NCBI GenBank assembly: GCA_937864115.1
Contig: CALMII010000057.1
Coordinates: forward strand, 1-64,000
Direction of reading: 5' to 3'
DNA: 64,000 nt
Source: an uncultured Steroidobacter sp.
GTDB taxonomy: Bacteria > Pseudomonadota > Gammaproteobacteria > Steroidobacterales > Steroidobacteraceae
Part shown: one piece after another, positions 7,585-16,544 of the stretch
How the letters are laid out: every line of letters begins with the position of its first letter
How positions within the stretch are numbered: position 1 is the stretch's first letter
The notes under the pieces: model-generated
What the model was told of the DNA's origin: nothing
The model's input: only the letters and a program-made list of their open reading frames with translations
The model's database searches: none
Made by a program: the position numbers and the translations under genes

Positions 7585-8445
7585 TCACACCGGCGACCAG
7601 ATCGGCGCCCCGCGCTGCGCCCGCAGCGACGGAATCACTTTGCCGTCGATGTCGGTCACGCCATAGTCTTGGGCCACCTCGGCAGTAATGAACGTGCCGC
7701 CCGAGCGTTTCATGAGATTCGGATCGTTCAGCAGCGCCGCGATCACGCGGCCGGGAAATTCCGGCGAACAGCCGATGGACGGATGGGTGACGACCTGCTG
7801 CTTCATCGCCGGATTGCGCGCCAGGTTGCGTTCGGCGCGTTCGGTGAACGTGAGTCCCTGCCACAACGACAGCGAGGCAACGTTGTGCGGCTTGAGTTCG
7901 ATCGCCATGTCGCGCGACATGCGATCGACCGCCGACTTGCAGGTGCCGAAGACGACGCCGTACGTATAGGTGACGCCGACGTAGCCCGAGATCGCGACGA
8001 TCAATCCCGACTGCTGCGGCACCATGATGTGCGCCGCATGCCAGGCGGCGACGAAGTTCGAGCGCACGCCGACGTCGACCATCTCCCAGTTGGAAAGCGG
8101 CTTGTCCCAGAAAGGCCGCGGTTCGGTCAGGTCTTCGGGAAGGGCGAACGCATTGTTGACGAGGAGGTCGAGCCGGCCCTGTTCGCGCCGTACCTGCTCG
8201 AACAGTGCGGCGACCTGTTCGTCGTTGGCGTGATCGACCTGGACCGCGATGCCCCTGCCGCCGCGTTGCGTCGCTGCCGCGGCGGTTTCGCCGACCGTAC
8301 CGGGCAGCGGACAGGACCCCGGCGTCACGGTGCGTCCGGTGACGTACACCGTGGCGCCTTCGCTCGCGAGCGCGAGCGCAATGCCCTTGCCGATCCCGCG
8401 GCTGGCGCCCGTGACCACCGCGACTTTGCCTGTGAGCGTGCCCAA
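7585..8445 (-). CDS. DHRS1-like short-chain dehydrogenase, catalytic Tyr replaced by Phe
   Basis: The 286-residue Rossmann protein has TGASRGIG at residues 12-19 and VNNA at 96-99. Blocks such as ATVYVTGR, LFEQVRREQGRLDLLVNNA and LIVAISGY closely resemble human DHRS1, a family 19C SDR that reduces steroids and other carbonyls. Ser153 is in place and Lys170 is in place, but the position of the catalytic Tyr (166) is Phe in FGTCK. The serine-to-tyrosine spacing of 13 is normal, so this is a true substitution rather than a shifted alignment; Tyr160 and Tyr162 are nearby. Normal reductase chemistry may therefore be lost or altered. It is upstream of the SnoaL-like gene. Confidence 0.8.
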   Translation of the reverse strand: MGTLTGKVAVVTGASRGIGKGIALALASEGATVYVTGRTVTPGSCPLPGTVGETAAAATQRGGRGIAVQVDHANDEQVAALFEQVRREQGRLDLLVNNAFALPEDLTEPRPFWDKPLSNWEMVDVGVRSNFVAAWHAAHIMVPQQSGLIVAISGYVGVTYTYGVVFGTCKSAVDRMSRDMAIELKPHNVASLSLWQGLTFTERAERNLARNPAMKQQVVTHPSIGCSPEFPGRVIAALLNDPNLMKRSGGTFITAEVAQDYGVTDIDGKVIPSLRAQRGAPIWSPV

Positions 8446-8532
8446 ACGGATCTCCCGAACCGGCCAGCAAGGATCGTTCGAATCTGCCAGAAGATACGCG
8501 GCCCGGGCTTTTTGCGCGACACTGCCGCTGCA

Positions 8533-8671
8533 CGAACAGACCGATGAGAATTCCGATATCGTAGCTGCCGTAAATCCGAGAGGCGTCTTCTACGACATGA
8601 AGTACGGAATCATTTCAATGCTGCGCACCGGCATCGCGCTGCCGGTGGACGGTGGCTACGTCACGGCCTGA
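8533..8671 (+). pseudogene. Internally deleted SDR remnant
   Basis: The plus frame reads AAVNPRGVFYDMKYGIISML directly joined to RTGIALPVDGGYVTA and a stop. The first block is the mid-domain NVRGVFxGMKYAIPxM region of classical SDRs. The second is the C-terminal LPVDGGYxA end. The roughly 120 residues that normally lie between, including the Ser-Tyr-Lys active site, are absent, and no N-terminal nucleotide motif is seen upstream. It ends three bases before the MBL gene. It looks like a deletion scar rather than a working gene. Confidence 0.6.
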
Positions 8672-8674
8672 CCC

Positions 8675-9322
8675 ATGCGCGCCATCATTCTCCCCGTCAC
8701 GCCGTTTCAGCAGAACTGCTCGATCGTCTGGAACGAACAAAACCGTCGCGCCGCCGTGGTCGATCCGGGCGGCGATCTGGACCGCGTGCTGGCGCAACTC
8801 GACAAGGAAGGACTCACGCTCGAGAAGATCCTGCTGACGCACGCGCATCTCGATCACGCGGCGGGCACGGCCGAACTCGCGAAGCTCAAGGGCGTGCCCA
8901 TCGAAGGGCCCCACGAAGGCGACCGCTTCTGGATCGACGGCCTGCCCGAAGCCACGCGCAAATACGGCTTTCCGCCCGCAGAATCGTTCGAGCCGGATCG
9001 CTGGCTGAATCAGGGCGACACCGTCACGGTCGGCGGCGAAACGCTGGAAGTCTTTCACTGCCCCGGCCACACGCCGGGGCACGTCGTGTTCTTTCATCGC
9101 GGCGTGCGTGTCGCGTGGGTGGGCGATGTGCTGTTCGCCGGCTCCATCGGCCGCTCGGATTTTCCGGGCGGCGATCACGCCACGTTGCTCAGTTCGATCC
9201 GCGAACGCCTGTTTCCGCTCGGCGATGACGTGACGTTCGTGCCCGGTCACGGACCGACGTCCACCTTCGGCAATGAACGACAGACGAATCCGTTCGTGGC
9301 GGATCGGCTGTTCGGGAAGTGA
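8675..9322 (+). CDS. MBL-fold hydrolase, glyoxalase II-like (YcbL type)
   Basis: This 215-residue metallo-beta-lactamase-fold protein has the binuclear metal motif THAHLDH at residues 55-61. Further ligands are in CPGHTPGHVVF and GDVLFAGSIGRSDFPGGDH, and the terminal FVPGHGPTSTFGNER. The length and motifs match the YcbL/type II glyoxalase subgroup, which hydrolyses thioesters such as S-lactoylglutathione. The C-terminal substrate domain of classical GloB is missing, so the natural substrate is uncertain. Translation starts at the ATG at 8675 right after the SDR remnant. It is convergent with the alpha/beta hydrolase gene. Confidence 0.88.
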   Translation: MRAIILPVTPFQQNCSIVWNEQNRRAAVVDPGGDLDRVLAQLDKEGLTLEKILLTHAHLDHAAGTAELAKLKGVPIEGPHEGDRFWIDGLPEATRKYGFPPAESFEPDRWLNQGDTVTVGGETLEVFHCPGHTPGHVVFFHRGVRVAWVGDVLFAGSIGRSDFPGGDHATLLSSIRERLFPLGDDVTFVPGHGPTSTFGNERQTNPFVADRLFGK

Positions 9323-9375
9323 CATCGACCGAGGACGACCGAAGCGGCAATCGAATCCGCTTCGATCGCAACGCA

Positions 9376-10347
9376 TCAGCTCCCTGCGGTACCGCCCGTC
9401 TGTGCCCGGATGAACCGGACGATGCTGACGCTGAGCGCCGGCGCAAGCGGCAGCGACGGATCGCGATACGAGGCGAGCTGCTTCGACTGCTCGTTCGGCA
9501 CGAGTTTCAGGACGTGATTCATTCCCTCGACGATCACCAGTTCGGTTGCCGGATTCGCCGCGTGCAACGATTGCGCGGCCTGTACCGGCAGCTGGATGTC
9601 GGTGTCGCCCTGAACGAGCAGGCATGGCACGCGCAGATCCCTGATCGCTTCGGTCGGAACGATCCTGAACCAGTCGATCAGATAGGGCTGCACGCTCGGG
9701 CGATAGAGCGTCATCAGCGCCGGCGGCACATCCTGGACCGACTGGCCGCTTTCGAGCGTAGTCAGGATCTTCTCGTTCGTCTGCGCGAGTTCTGGCGGCA
9801 GTCTTCCCCTGAGCTGCGACCGCAGAATCTGCGGCGCGCTCTGCGCGGGGCCGGCAATGGAGACGTAGGCGCGAGCTTCTCCGGCGCGCGCGACGAGCAA
9901 GCCGATCGTCGCGCCTTCGCTGTGCCCGATGATCACGACGTTCGGGAAGCGTGGGTCCCCCAGCAGAAGCTTCACCCACGCCTGCGCATCGGCGACCAGG
10001 TCGTGGAATACCAGCTTCGATTCGTCGGTCAGCGCTGCGGCGCTGGCGCCGACGCCGCGCTTGTCATAGCGCACGGTCGCGATGCCGTCCTGCGCCAGCG
10101 CGGTCGCCAGCAGTTTGAGACTGTCATTCCTGGTCATCGGATTGTTGCCGTCCCGGTCCGTCGGCCCGGAACCGGCGATGATCAACGCCACCGTCTGCGA
10201 CTTGCCTGCGTCCGGCAGCATCAGTGAGCCGTGCAGCTCACCGGTCGGAGTGCTGACCGCGATCAGCTGTTCGACGGCCGCCTGCGTCGATGCTGCAAAT
10301 GACAGCAGCACGAAGGCGGGAACGAGAGCGAGAATCCTGAACGTCAT
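9376..10347 (-). CDS. Exported alpha/beta hydrolase
   Basis: This serine hydrolase has a signal peptide (residues 1-24, ending TQAA) and so acts in the periplasm or envelope. The nucleophile elbow is GHSEG at 141-145. The oxyanion region is IIAGSGPTDRDGNN near 57-69. The acid and base are probably in VQGDTDIQLP and GMNHVLK. The fold and the GSGPTDRDGN block match S33/BAAT-like hydrolases that act on esters or peptides; the substrate is unknown. The ATG at 10347 is chosen because GAGGGA precedes it and the signal peptide begins there. PAP2 lies upstream on the same strand, with a family D palindrome between. Confidence 0.82.
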   Translation of the reverse strand: MTFRILALVPAFVLLSFAASTQAAVEQLIAVSTPTGELHGSLMLPDAGKSQTVALIIAGSGPTDRDGNNPMTRNDSLKLLATALAQDGIATVRYDKRGVGASAAALTDESKLVFHDLVADAQAWVKLLLGDPRFPNVVIIGHSEGATIGLLVARAGEARAYVSIAGPAQSAPQILRSQLRGRLPPELAQTNEKILTTLESGQSVQDVPPALMTLYRPSVQPYLIDWFRIVPTEAIRDLRVPCLLVQGDTDIQLPVQAAQSLHAANPATELVIVEGMNHVLKLVPNEQSKQLASYRDPSLPLAPALSVSIVRFIRAQTGGTAGS

Positions 10348-10389
10348 GGTCGGTCCCTCTTGCATGCAACCCAAGGCACGGAGCTTCTT

Positions 10390-10495
10390 CTGTAGGTCAG
10401 GCTTCAGCCTGACTGTCTTCCGGCCGGCTGTGACCTAAGGAAATGGATAAACCACTTCCTTCGGTCGTCCCGCGGGAAAGCCGGCCCCACCGCAG
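10390..10495. repeat. Family D palindrome, long form
   Basis: CTGTAGGTCAGGCTTCAGCCTGAC is followed by GGCCGGCTGTGACC and an inserted stretch (AAGGAAATG...CTTCCTTCGGTCG) before CCCGCGGGAAAGCCGGCCCCAC. The inserted piece AAGGAAATCCCGCGGGAAAG also appears in the copy at 50965. It lies 13 bases past the PAP2 stop codon. Confidence 0.8.
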
Positions 10496-10508
10496 GAAAG
10501 AAACCAGA

Positions 10509-11321
10509 TCAGAACCGCCACGTCCACTGCAATGTCGCACCGCCTTCCGCCATGTGCATCGCCAGCGATGCATTGCTGTTTTCCTCGAGCCCGAGAAAGG
10601 CGTCGTTGAAGAACGAGGCGAGAAAGTTGCCGATCGCCATGCCGACCAGCGTGTCGGAAGGATAGTGCCAGCCCGCCTCGATGCGCGCCCATGACGTCCC
10701 GAGCGTCATCGCCGTAAGACCGACGTCGGCGGCGCAGCGCCAGCCGTCGCTCATGTCGATCGAGCGCAGGTTGCGCGAAGCCAGACGGGTGTGCACGGCC
10801 GAGGATGACGTGTGGCCGGAAGGAAAGCTGGCACTGTCGTCACCGTTCGGACGTTCGCGACCGGTCGCGCTCTTGAGCCCGTTGGTGATCGCTACCGTGC
10901 TGCTGACGGCCGCGATGCCGACCAGCGTGCCTTTGGCCTTGTTGACGATCCAGTCGCCGGCATCGGGGCCGCTCGGTGTCGCGGCGATGGTCACGTAGTG
11001 CGCCAGCACCGAGGCATTGCGCAGATCGTCGCTCCAGTCTTCGGCGCTGCGCTGCGAGCCGAAGACGGGCGTGTGTTCGCGTGCCCAGTCGGACGTGCGT
11101 CGATCCCAGTCGTCGATCTGGAAGGCCGCGGCGCCGAGCAACGGCGCCCAGACCCACGGATCTTTCGCCGCGTTCACCGCCGATTCGCGCACGCGCTCCC
11201 AGCCCGGCGCGACCGTCGCGTCTTCACCCCAGCTGCGCCCGTTGGGCAGCGTCGTGCAGCCGCTCAGGACGAGCGTTGCGAATGCGAACAAGAGCACGGT
11301 GATCTGCGTCGACATGTTCAT
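10509..11321 (-). CDS. PAP2-family phosphatase, lipoprotein
   Basis: The protein carries a lipobox (LSGC, Cys22) after a short signal peptide, so it is an anchored envelope lipoprotein. The three PAP2 phosphatase motifs are present: KSATGRERP, SFPSGHTSSSA and ARIEAGWHYPSD with the catalytic His and Asp. Enzymes of this group dephosphorylate lipid phosphates such as undecaprenyl pyrophosphate or phosphatidic acid. The start at 11321 (about 270 residues) is preferred because GGAAAG is correctly spaced; ATGs at 11315 and 11333 are possible. Soluble, lipid-anchored PAP2 proteins with little hydrophobic core are known in related bacteria. The substrate is not determined. Confidence 0.85.
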   Translation of the reverse strand: MNMSTQITVLLFAFATLVLSGCTTLPNGRSWGEDATVAPGWERVRESAVNAAKDPWVWAPLLGAAAFQIDDWDRRTSDWAREHTPVFGSQRSAEDWSDDLRNASVLAHYVTIAATPSGPDAGDWIVNKAKGTLVGIAAVSSTVAITNGLKSATGRERPNGDDSASFPSGHTSSSAVHTRLASRNLRSIDMSDGWRCAADVGLTAMTLGTSWARIEAGWHYPSDTLVGMAIGNFLASFFNDAFLGLEENSNASLAMHMAEGGATLQWTWRF

Positions 11322-11431
11322 GCGGCTTTCCATGGAGCCGCCGGGCCGGCGGCATTGCGTCAGACGCACGCAATCAGGAAATCAATCGCGAGTGTGGCCG
11401 TCGCGCGCGTGCCGGAAATCCGCACGAACAC

Positions 11432-12640
11432 TCACTCGTGCCGCAGCGCCTCGATCGGGTCGAGCTGCGCGGCCCGCTGTGCCGGGAAATACCCGAACAC
11501 GATGCCGACCGCCGCGGAGAACGTGAATGACAGAATGATGATCGACGGGTTCAGCACGAACGGCACGTGGAATGCATTGGTCGCGAGCGCACCGGCCGTC
11601 AGTCCGAGCAGGATGCCGATGATGCCGCCCAGTGCGGCGAGCACCACGGCCTCGACGAGAAACTGCAGCAATACGTCGCGCGCCATCGCGCCGACGGCGA
11701 GCCGCGTACCGATCTCGCGCGTGCGCTCGGTGACCGACACCAGCATGATGTTCATGATGCCGACGCCGCCGACGATCAGGCTCACGGCGGCGACCGCGCC
11801 GAGCAGCGCGGTGAGCACGCGCGTCGAGCTGGTGAAGGTGCTGGCGACTTCCTTCAGATCGCGCACGATGAAATTGTCGGCGGTGCCGGCGCGGACCTTG
11901 CGGCGCTCGCGCAGGAGATTTTCGAGGTCCTTCTGCACCTTCTCGGTCGACACGCCGTCGCGCGCGGAGACCAGGATGGCGCCGACATCCGAGTTGCCGG
12001 CCATGCGTCGCTGCAGCGTGCGCAACGGAATCACGACCAGGTCGTCCTGGTCCTGGCCGAAGCCGGACTGGCCCTTGGATTCCAGCAGTCCGATGACATT
12101 GCAGGACAGCTTGCCGAGACGGATCGTGGCGCCGATGGGATCCTCGCTCTCGAACAGTTCGCGGCGCACCGTGCTGCCGATGATGCACACCGCGGCGCCC
12201 GCACGCAGTTCCGAGTCGGAGAAATTGCGGCCGGAGGCCAGCGCCCAGTCGCGCACCTCCAGGAACTTGTCGCTCGTGCCCGTGATCTGGGTCTGCCAGT
12301 TGCTGTTGCCGTAGATCGCCTGCGCGCTGCTGTTGGAGGACGGCGCCACCGCCGCCACGCCCGAAATCTGGTTCTCGATCGCCTGGACGTCCGCCAGTTC
12401 GAACGGCGGTGCGGCCACGCGCGCGCCGCCCGGCGCGAATCCCTGGCCGCGAAACACCTGCAGCAGGTTGGTGCCGAGCTTGCTGATGTCGGCCTGCACC
12501 TGCGCCGTGGCGCCCTCGCCAATCGTGACCATCGTGATGACGGCGGCCACGCCGATCACGATGCCGAGGATCGTCAGCGACGAGCGCAGCACGTTGCGGC
12601 GGATTTCGCGCAGGGCGAGGATGACGGCGTTCAGGAACAT
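11432..12640 (-). CDS. MacB-type ABC transporter permease
   Basis: This 402-residue protein has the FtsX/MacB topology: one N-terminal membrane helix (ILGIVIGVAAVITMVTIG), a large periplasmic domain, then three helices at the C terminus. ERTREIGTRLAVGA in the cytoplasmic loop is the signature of the family. In E. coli MacB the ATPase is fused to this part; here it is a separate upstream gene. The start codon overlaps the ATPase stop by one base (TGATG), so the two are translationally coupled. With MacA and the outer-membrane factor it forms a mechanotransmission-type exporter for peptides, lipids or macrolides. Confidence 0.9.
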   Translation of the reverse strand: MFLNAVILALREIRRNVLRSSLTILGIVIGVAAVITMVTIGEGATAQVQADISKLGTNLLQVFRGQGFAPGGARVAAPPFELADVQAIENQISGVAAVAPSSNSSAQAIYGNSNWQTQITGTSDKFLEVRDWALASGRNFSDSELRAGAAVCIIGSTVRRELFESEDPIGATIRLGKLSCNVIGLLESKGQSGFGQDQDDLVVIPLRTLQRRMAGNSDVGAILVSARDGVSTEKVQKDLENLLRERRKVRAGTADNFIVRDLKEVASTFTSSTRVLTALLGAVAAVSLIVGGVGIMNIMLVSVTERTREIGTRLAVGAMARDVLLQFLVEAVVLAALGGIIGILLGLTAGALATNAFHVPFVLNPSIIILSFTFSAAVGIVFGYFPAQRAAQLDPIEALRHE

Positions 12641-13371
12641 CAGTGGGTCTCCGCCCGTACCGGCACATTCGCCTCATCGCTTTCGATGGTGCCGTCGCGG
12701 AACCGCACGATGCGGCGCGTCCACGCAGCGATGTCCGGTTCGTGCGTGACCATGGCAATGGTGATGCCGCGTTCCTCGTTGAGCCGGGTCAGCACCTTCA
12801 TGATCTCGATGCTGGTGGCGGTATCGAGATTGCCGGTGGGTTCGTCGGCGAACAGCACGCGCGGTTCGGAAACGATCGCGCGCGCGATGGCGACGCGCTG
12901 CTGCTGGCCGCCGGACAGTTCGCTCGGCACGTGGGTTTCGCGGCCGGTGAGACCCACTTCCTGCAGCGCCTTGCGGGCGCGCTGGTGGCGCTCTTCCTTC
13001 GGTACGTGGCGATACACGAGCGGCAGCTCGACATTCTCCAGCGCGCTGGTGCGGCTCAGCAGATTGAACCCCTGGAAGACGAAGCCCAGGTAATTGCGCC
13101 GCAGCAGCGCGCGCTGATCGGGGCTCATGTTGCCGACCGGCACGCCGAGGAACCGGTAGCTGCCGCTGGTCGGCGTATCGAGGCAGCCGAGGATGTTCAT
13201 GCACGTCGACTTGCCGCCGCCGCTGGGGCCCATCACCGCCACGAATTCGCCGGGAAAAATGCGCAGGTCGATGCCGCGCAATGCACGCACTTCGCCTTCG
13301 CCGTGTCCGTAGACCTTCGTGACCTGCGACAGATCGATGATGGGTTGCGGCGATTCGGGCATGCCGGTCAT
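12640..13371 (-). CDS. ABC transporter ATP-binding protein, MacB/LolD type
   Basis: The 243-residue ATPase energises the permease encoded next to it. Walker A is GPSGGGKS at residues 48-55, the signature is LSGGQQQR at 152-159 and Walker B is VLFADE at 172-177. The short length and the VFQGFNLLSRTSALENV stretch fit the MacB/LolD branch. The start codon overlaps the MacA stop codon by four bases (ATGA) and the stop overlaps the permease start. A second in-frame ATG at 13362 is possible. The protein sits on the inner face of the cytoplasmic membrane. Confidence 0.92.
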   Translation of the reverse strand: MTGMPESPQPIIDLSQVTKVYGHGEGEVRALRGIDLRIFPGEFVAVMGPSGGGKSTCMNILGCLDTPTSGSYRFLGVPVGNMSPDQRALLRRNYLGFVFQGFNLLSRTSALENVELPLVYRHVPKEERHQRARKALQEVGLTGRETHVPSELSGGQQQRVAIARAIVSEPRVLFADEPTGNLDTATSIEIMKVLTRLNEERGITIAMVTHEPDIAAWTRRIVRFRDGTIESDEANVPVRAETH

Positions 13372-14804
13372 GACTTCTTCGTCGGCTGTTCGGCGTCGAC
13401 GATCACGGCGCTGCCGGGCTCGAGCTTGCGCGCCCGCGCCTGCTTGATGCGTTCGGCGACTTCCGGCGGCATGTTGTTCATGCGCTGCGCATCGTCCGGC
13501 GCTTCCGGCAGCGGCAGCACCTGCGTGTTGCGTCCGTCCGTGGCGCCGGTGCGGAACATCACCATCGCGGGTTCGCCGTTCTCGATGATCCACGCGCGGC
13601 CCATGCGGCGATTGCCGTTCTGCTGCTGCTGACCGCCGCCCCAGCGGCGCGGCATCGGCATGATCGCCGTCAAGGCGCTGCTGCGCTGCTGGGTGCTGGA
13701 CGGCGCACCGGGCACGTCGACGCCTTCCGGCGTGAAGCGCAGTGCGGCGTTGGGAATCAGCACCGTATCCTGGATGTTGGTCGTGACGATTTCCGCCGTG
13801 GCCGTCATGCCCGGACGCAGCAGCAGTTCGGAGTTGTCCACTTCGAGCACGGTTTCGTAGGTGACGACGCCGGTCGAGGTGGCACTCGATGCGCCGCTGC
13901 TGGTCGAGGACGAACTCTTCTGCGTGTTGTTCGACGCGAAGTGCACCTGGGTGATGTGCGCCGAGAAATGCCGGTTCGGGAAGGCATCGACGGTGAAGGT
14001 CGCGGTCTGGCCGGTTTCCACCGAGCCGACGTCGGCTTCATCGACGGCGACGTGCAGTTCCATCTTCTTCAGGTCTTCGGCGAGCGTGAACAGCACCGGC
14101 GCCTGCAGCGACGAGGCCACGGTCTGGCCGGGTTCGACCGACCTCACCAGCACGACGCCGTTGATGGGCGAGCGGATCTCCGCTTTCGACAGATCGGTGA
14201 GGACGGTTTCGAGACTGGCTTTCGCCTGCGCGACCGAAGCGCGTGCCGCGGCGGCTTCGCCCCTGGATTGCGCGACGGCGGCTTCGGCGACGTCGAGATC
14301 CTGCTGCGAGGGGATCTTGTTGTTGCTCAGTTCGCGCACCTTGAGCAGGCGCTGGTAGTTCGCGTTCGATTCCTTTTCGCCGGCATCGGCCTGCAGCACC
14401 CGCGCTTCGGCCGAAGCGAGCGAGCTGCGCGCCTGCAGGACCTGCGCGTTCAGACGCGTCGTGTCGAGCATCGCCAGCAGATCGCCCTTCTTCACCACGT
14501 CGTTCACGTCGACATTGACGGCACGCACGGTGCCGGAGAGTTCGACGCCGATGTCGACCTGATTGCGCGGCTCGAGATTGCCGGTCGCAGTGACGGTCAC
14601 CGTGAGATCGCCCTTGGTGACTTCCTGGGTCACGTAGCGCACCTCGCCCGAACCGCCGCGCAGGAAGACGAAATAGACGATGAGCGCGAGGACGAGCGCG
14701 GCCACGATCCATTTGATCCAGGGCTTCCAGGATTGCGGCGCGCGCGTGCCGTAGTCCAGCGTCTGCGCGACGTCGTCGGTGACGGTGTTGGTTGTCATGT
14801 CCAT
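13368..14804 (-). CDS. MacA-like periplasmic adaptor (HlyD family)
   Basis: This 478-residue membrane-fusion protein links the inner-membrane pump to the outer-membrane channel. It has one N-terminal helix (residues 29-48), then the barrel-sandwich halves around a long alpha-helical hairpin (AQVLQARSSLASAEARVL). It is longer than E. coli MacA (371). The extra length lies in two low-complexity inserts: a Ser-rich linker (SSSSTSSGASSATSTG) in the beta-barrel domain and a Gln/Asn/Gly stretch (GGGQQQQNGNRR) near the C terminus. The start overlaps the stop of the outer-membrane factor gene by one base (TGATG). Substrate and regulation are not visible. Confidence 0.9.
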   Translation of the reverse strand: MDMTTNTVTDDVAQTLDYGTRAPQSWKPWIKWIVAALVLALIVYFVFLRGGSGEVRYVTQEVTKGDLTVTVTATGNLEPRNQVDIGVELSGTVRAVNVDVNDVVKKGDLLAMLDTTRLNAQVLQARSSLASAEARVLQADAGEKESNANYQRLLKVRELSNNKIPSQQDLDVAEAAVAQSRGEAAAARASVAQAKASLETVLTDLSKAEIRSPINGVVLVRSVEPGQTVASSLQAPVLFTLAEDLKKMELHVAVDEADVGSVETGQTATFTVDAFPNRHFSAHITQVHFASNNTQKSSSSTSSGASSATSTGVVTYETVLEVDNSELLLRPGMTATAEIVTTNIQDTVLIPNAALRFTPEGVDVPGAPSSTQQRSSALTAIMPMPRRWGGGQQQQNGNRRMGRAWIIENGEPAMVMFRTGATDGRNTQVLPLPEAPDDAQRMNNMPPEVAERIKQARARKLEPGSAVIVDAEQPTKKS

Positions 14805-16246
14805 CAGGGTAGTTCGTTGGAGGCCGTCGCGGCCGGCGGGAAGACGGACCAGCCGCCGCCCAGGGCCTTGTAGAGCCGGATCAGATTGGAGGTCATTTCG
14901 CCGTCGCTGACCGCCAGCGCATCTTCGGCGGAGATCAGCTGACGATCGGCCGTCAGCACGGTCTGGAAATCGACGAGGCCGGAGTTGTACTGCATCAGCG
15001 CCAGCTCGCTGGCGAGTCGCGCACTGCCGGCGGAATCGATCAGCGCGGCATGACGGCGCTGTTCGTTGACCCATTGGGTCAGGGAGTTTTCCACTTCCTC
15101 GTAGGCCGCCAGCACGGTCGCCTCGTACACGGCCAGCGCCTGGTCGACCTGCGCATTGGTCGCCTTGATGTTCTGGCGGATCGCGCCGGCGCGGAAGATC
15201 GGCATGCTCAGCGACACGCCATAGCGGTTCGATTGCACGTTGTCCGAAAACAGGTCGCCCGCGGAACCGGCCGTCACGCCGATCGAGCCGCCGAGCGAGA
15301 GTCGCGGATACAGTTCGGCGGTCGCGACGCCGACCTGCGCCGTCTGCGCCGCCAGGCGGCGCTCGGCCGCGCGGATGTCCGGTCGACGGCGCATCACGTC
15401 GGCGGGCACGCTCGACACCACGTCCACCGGTGCGACCGGAATCGGTTTGCGTTCGCCGAGCTGCTGCTCCAGCGAGCCGGGCGTCTGGCCGGTCAGCACG
15501 GCGAGCCGGTTCTTGCCAGCCTCGAGCGCCGATTCCAGCGATGGCAGCGCGGCAAGCGTGGTCGAGTAGCTGCTCTTCGCCTGCTCGACATCGAGCACCG
15601 TGGCGAGGCCGGCCTCGCCACGCCAGGTGGTGATGTCCACCACTTCGCGCTGCGACTCCAGATTGCGCTCGGCATAGCTGAGGCGCGACTGCGAGGTGCG
15701 GACGTCGACGTACGCCAACGCAACTTCACCGAGCAGCGAGACGAGAACGTCGCGCAGCTCGGCATCCGCGGCGGCGAGCTGTGCCGTCGAAGACTCGAAG
15801 GCGCGGCGCTGGCCGCCGAACAGGTCGATTTCCCAGCTCGCATCGACGCCGCCGTCCCAGGTTTCCTGCTTGCCGTTGATGTCGGAGTCCGAGCGGCTGC
15901 CACCGGCGGAGGCGTCGAGCCAGGGCCAGAACGAGGCGCCCGTGATGGCGCGCCGGGCGCGGGCCTCCACCACGCTGGCCTTGGCCTGCCTGAGGGTCAG
16001 GTTGTTCGCCAGCGCCTGATCGATGAGCTGATTCAGCGTCGGGTCGTTCAGTACCGTCCACCAGCTCGCGAGCACCGGGGTCTCGGCGCTGTCCGGCTTC
16101 ACACCGGCCTGCGGCTGCGAATGCCAGGCATCCGGCACCGGCACGTCCGGCGCACGATAGTCCGGCCCGACCGCGCAGGCCGTGAGCAGGCAGGCCAGGG
16201 ACAGGCACCCTATATTTCGGCCGACTTTTGAGTTCAGAAAATCCAC
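14804..16246 (-). CDS. Outer-membrane efflux factor, NodT/OprM family
   Basis: This TolC-like trimeric channel lipoprotein completes the exporter. The lipobox is LLTAC, with Cys24, and two repeats of the outer-membrane-factor fold follow (RRPDIRAAERRLAAQTAQVG in the second). A GTG start at 16246 is chosen because AAGGA at 16256-16260 lies nine bases upstream and gives a normal signal peptide. An in-frame ATG at 16315 would add 23 residues, rich in Arg and Pro, ahead of the signal peptide. As the first gene of the four-gene operon, its promoter is in the gap shared with cysD. The product is about 480 residues, the usual family size. Confidence 0.85.
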   Translation of the reverse strand: MDFLNSKVGRNIGCLSLACLLTACAVGPDYRAPDVPVPDAWHSQPQAGVKPDSAETPVLASWWTVLNDPTLNQLIDQALANNLTLRQAKASVVEARARRAITGASFWPWLDASAGGSRSDSDINGKQETWDGGVDASWEIDLFGGQRRAFESSTAQLAAADAELRDVLVSLLGEVALAYVDVRTSQSRLSYAERNLESQREVVDITTWRGEAGLATVLDVEQAKSSYSTTLAALPSLESALEAGKNRLAVLTGQTPGSLEQQLGERKPIPVAPVDVVSSVPADVMRRRPDIRAAERRLAAQTAQVGVATAELYPRLSLGGSIGVTAGSAGDLFSDNVQSNRYGVSLSMPIFRAGAIRQNIKATNAQVDQALAVYEATVLAAYEEVENSLTQWVNEQRRHAALIDSAGSARLASELALMQYNSGLVDFQTVLTADRQLISAEDALAVSDGEMTSNLIRLYKALGGGWSVFPPAATASNELP

Positions 16247-16544
16247 CAGCGATTGTCCTTGCGAGGGCGCGCCGGTGACGGCGGGCCCCGTTCGACGCCG
16301 CGGCATGATGACCAAGTCATCCCGCGCCGGTTGCGAAGAAGTGTTACCGATCGTAAAGCGCAGGTCTCTGAAATTTCATGGATTACAGCTCGGTCAGGAA
16401 GCGCGGCGCTTATAACGTCCGGTGCTGTGCAACGTCGCGACTGGCCTATGTGCCGGGCAGATCGTTCCCGCACAATCGCTGCCCCTGTTACCACGCCGTT
16501 ACCGCAGGACTGTGACCACTGCGGCCGGCCCCAAGTTCGACTCC
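16247..16544. other. Divergent intergenic region between efflux operon and cysD
   Basis: This 298-base gap holds the promoters of two divergent operons. A plausible plus-strand -10 (TATAAC) is seen at about 16412-16417, but no well-spaced -35 box is clear. No repeat or conserved operator was recognised. A CysB site would be expected for cysD, but its loose consensus cannot be read with confidence by eye. Confidence 0.4.

Noticed and set aside
6917..8533. A fused frame joining an SDR shadow with the SnoaL-like protein
   Set aside because: Only the last 180 residues are a real protein with its own ATG at 7459; the first part is a shifted frame of the SDR gene.
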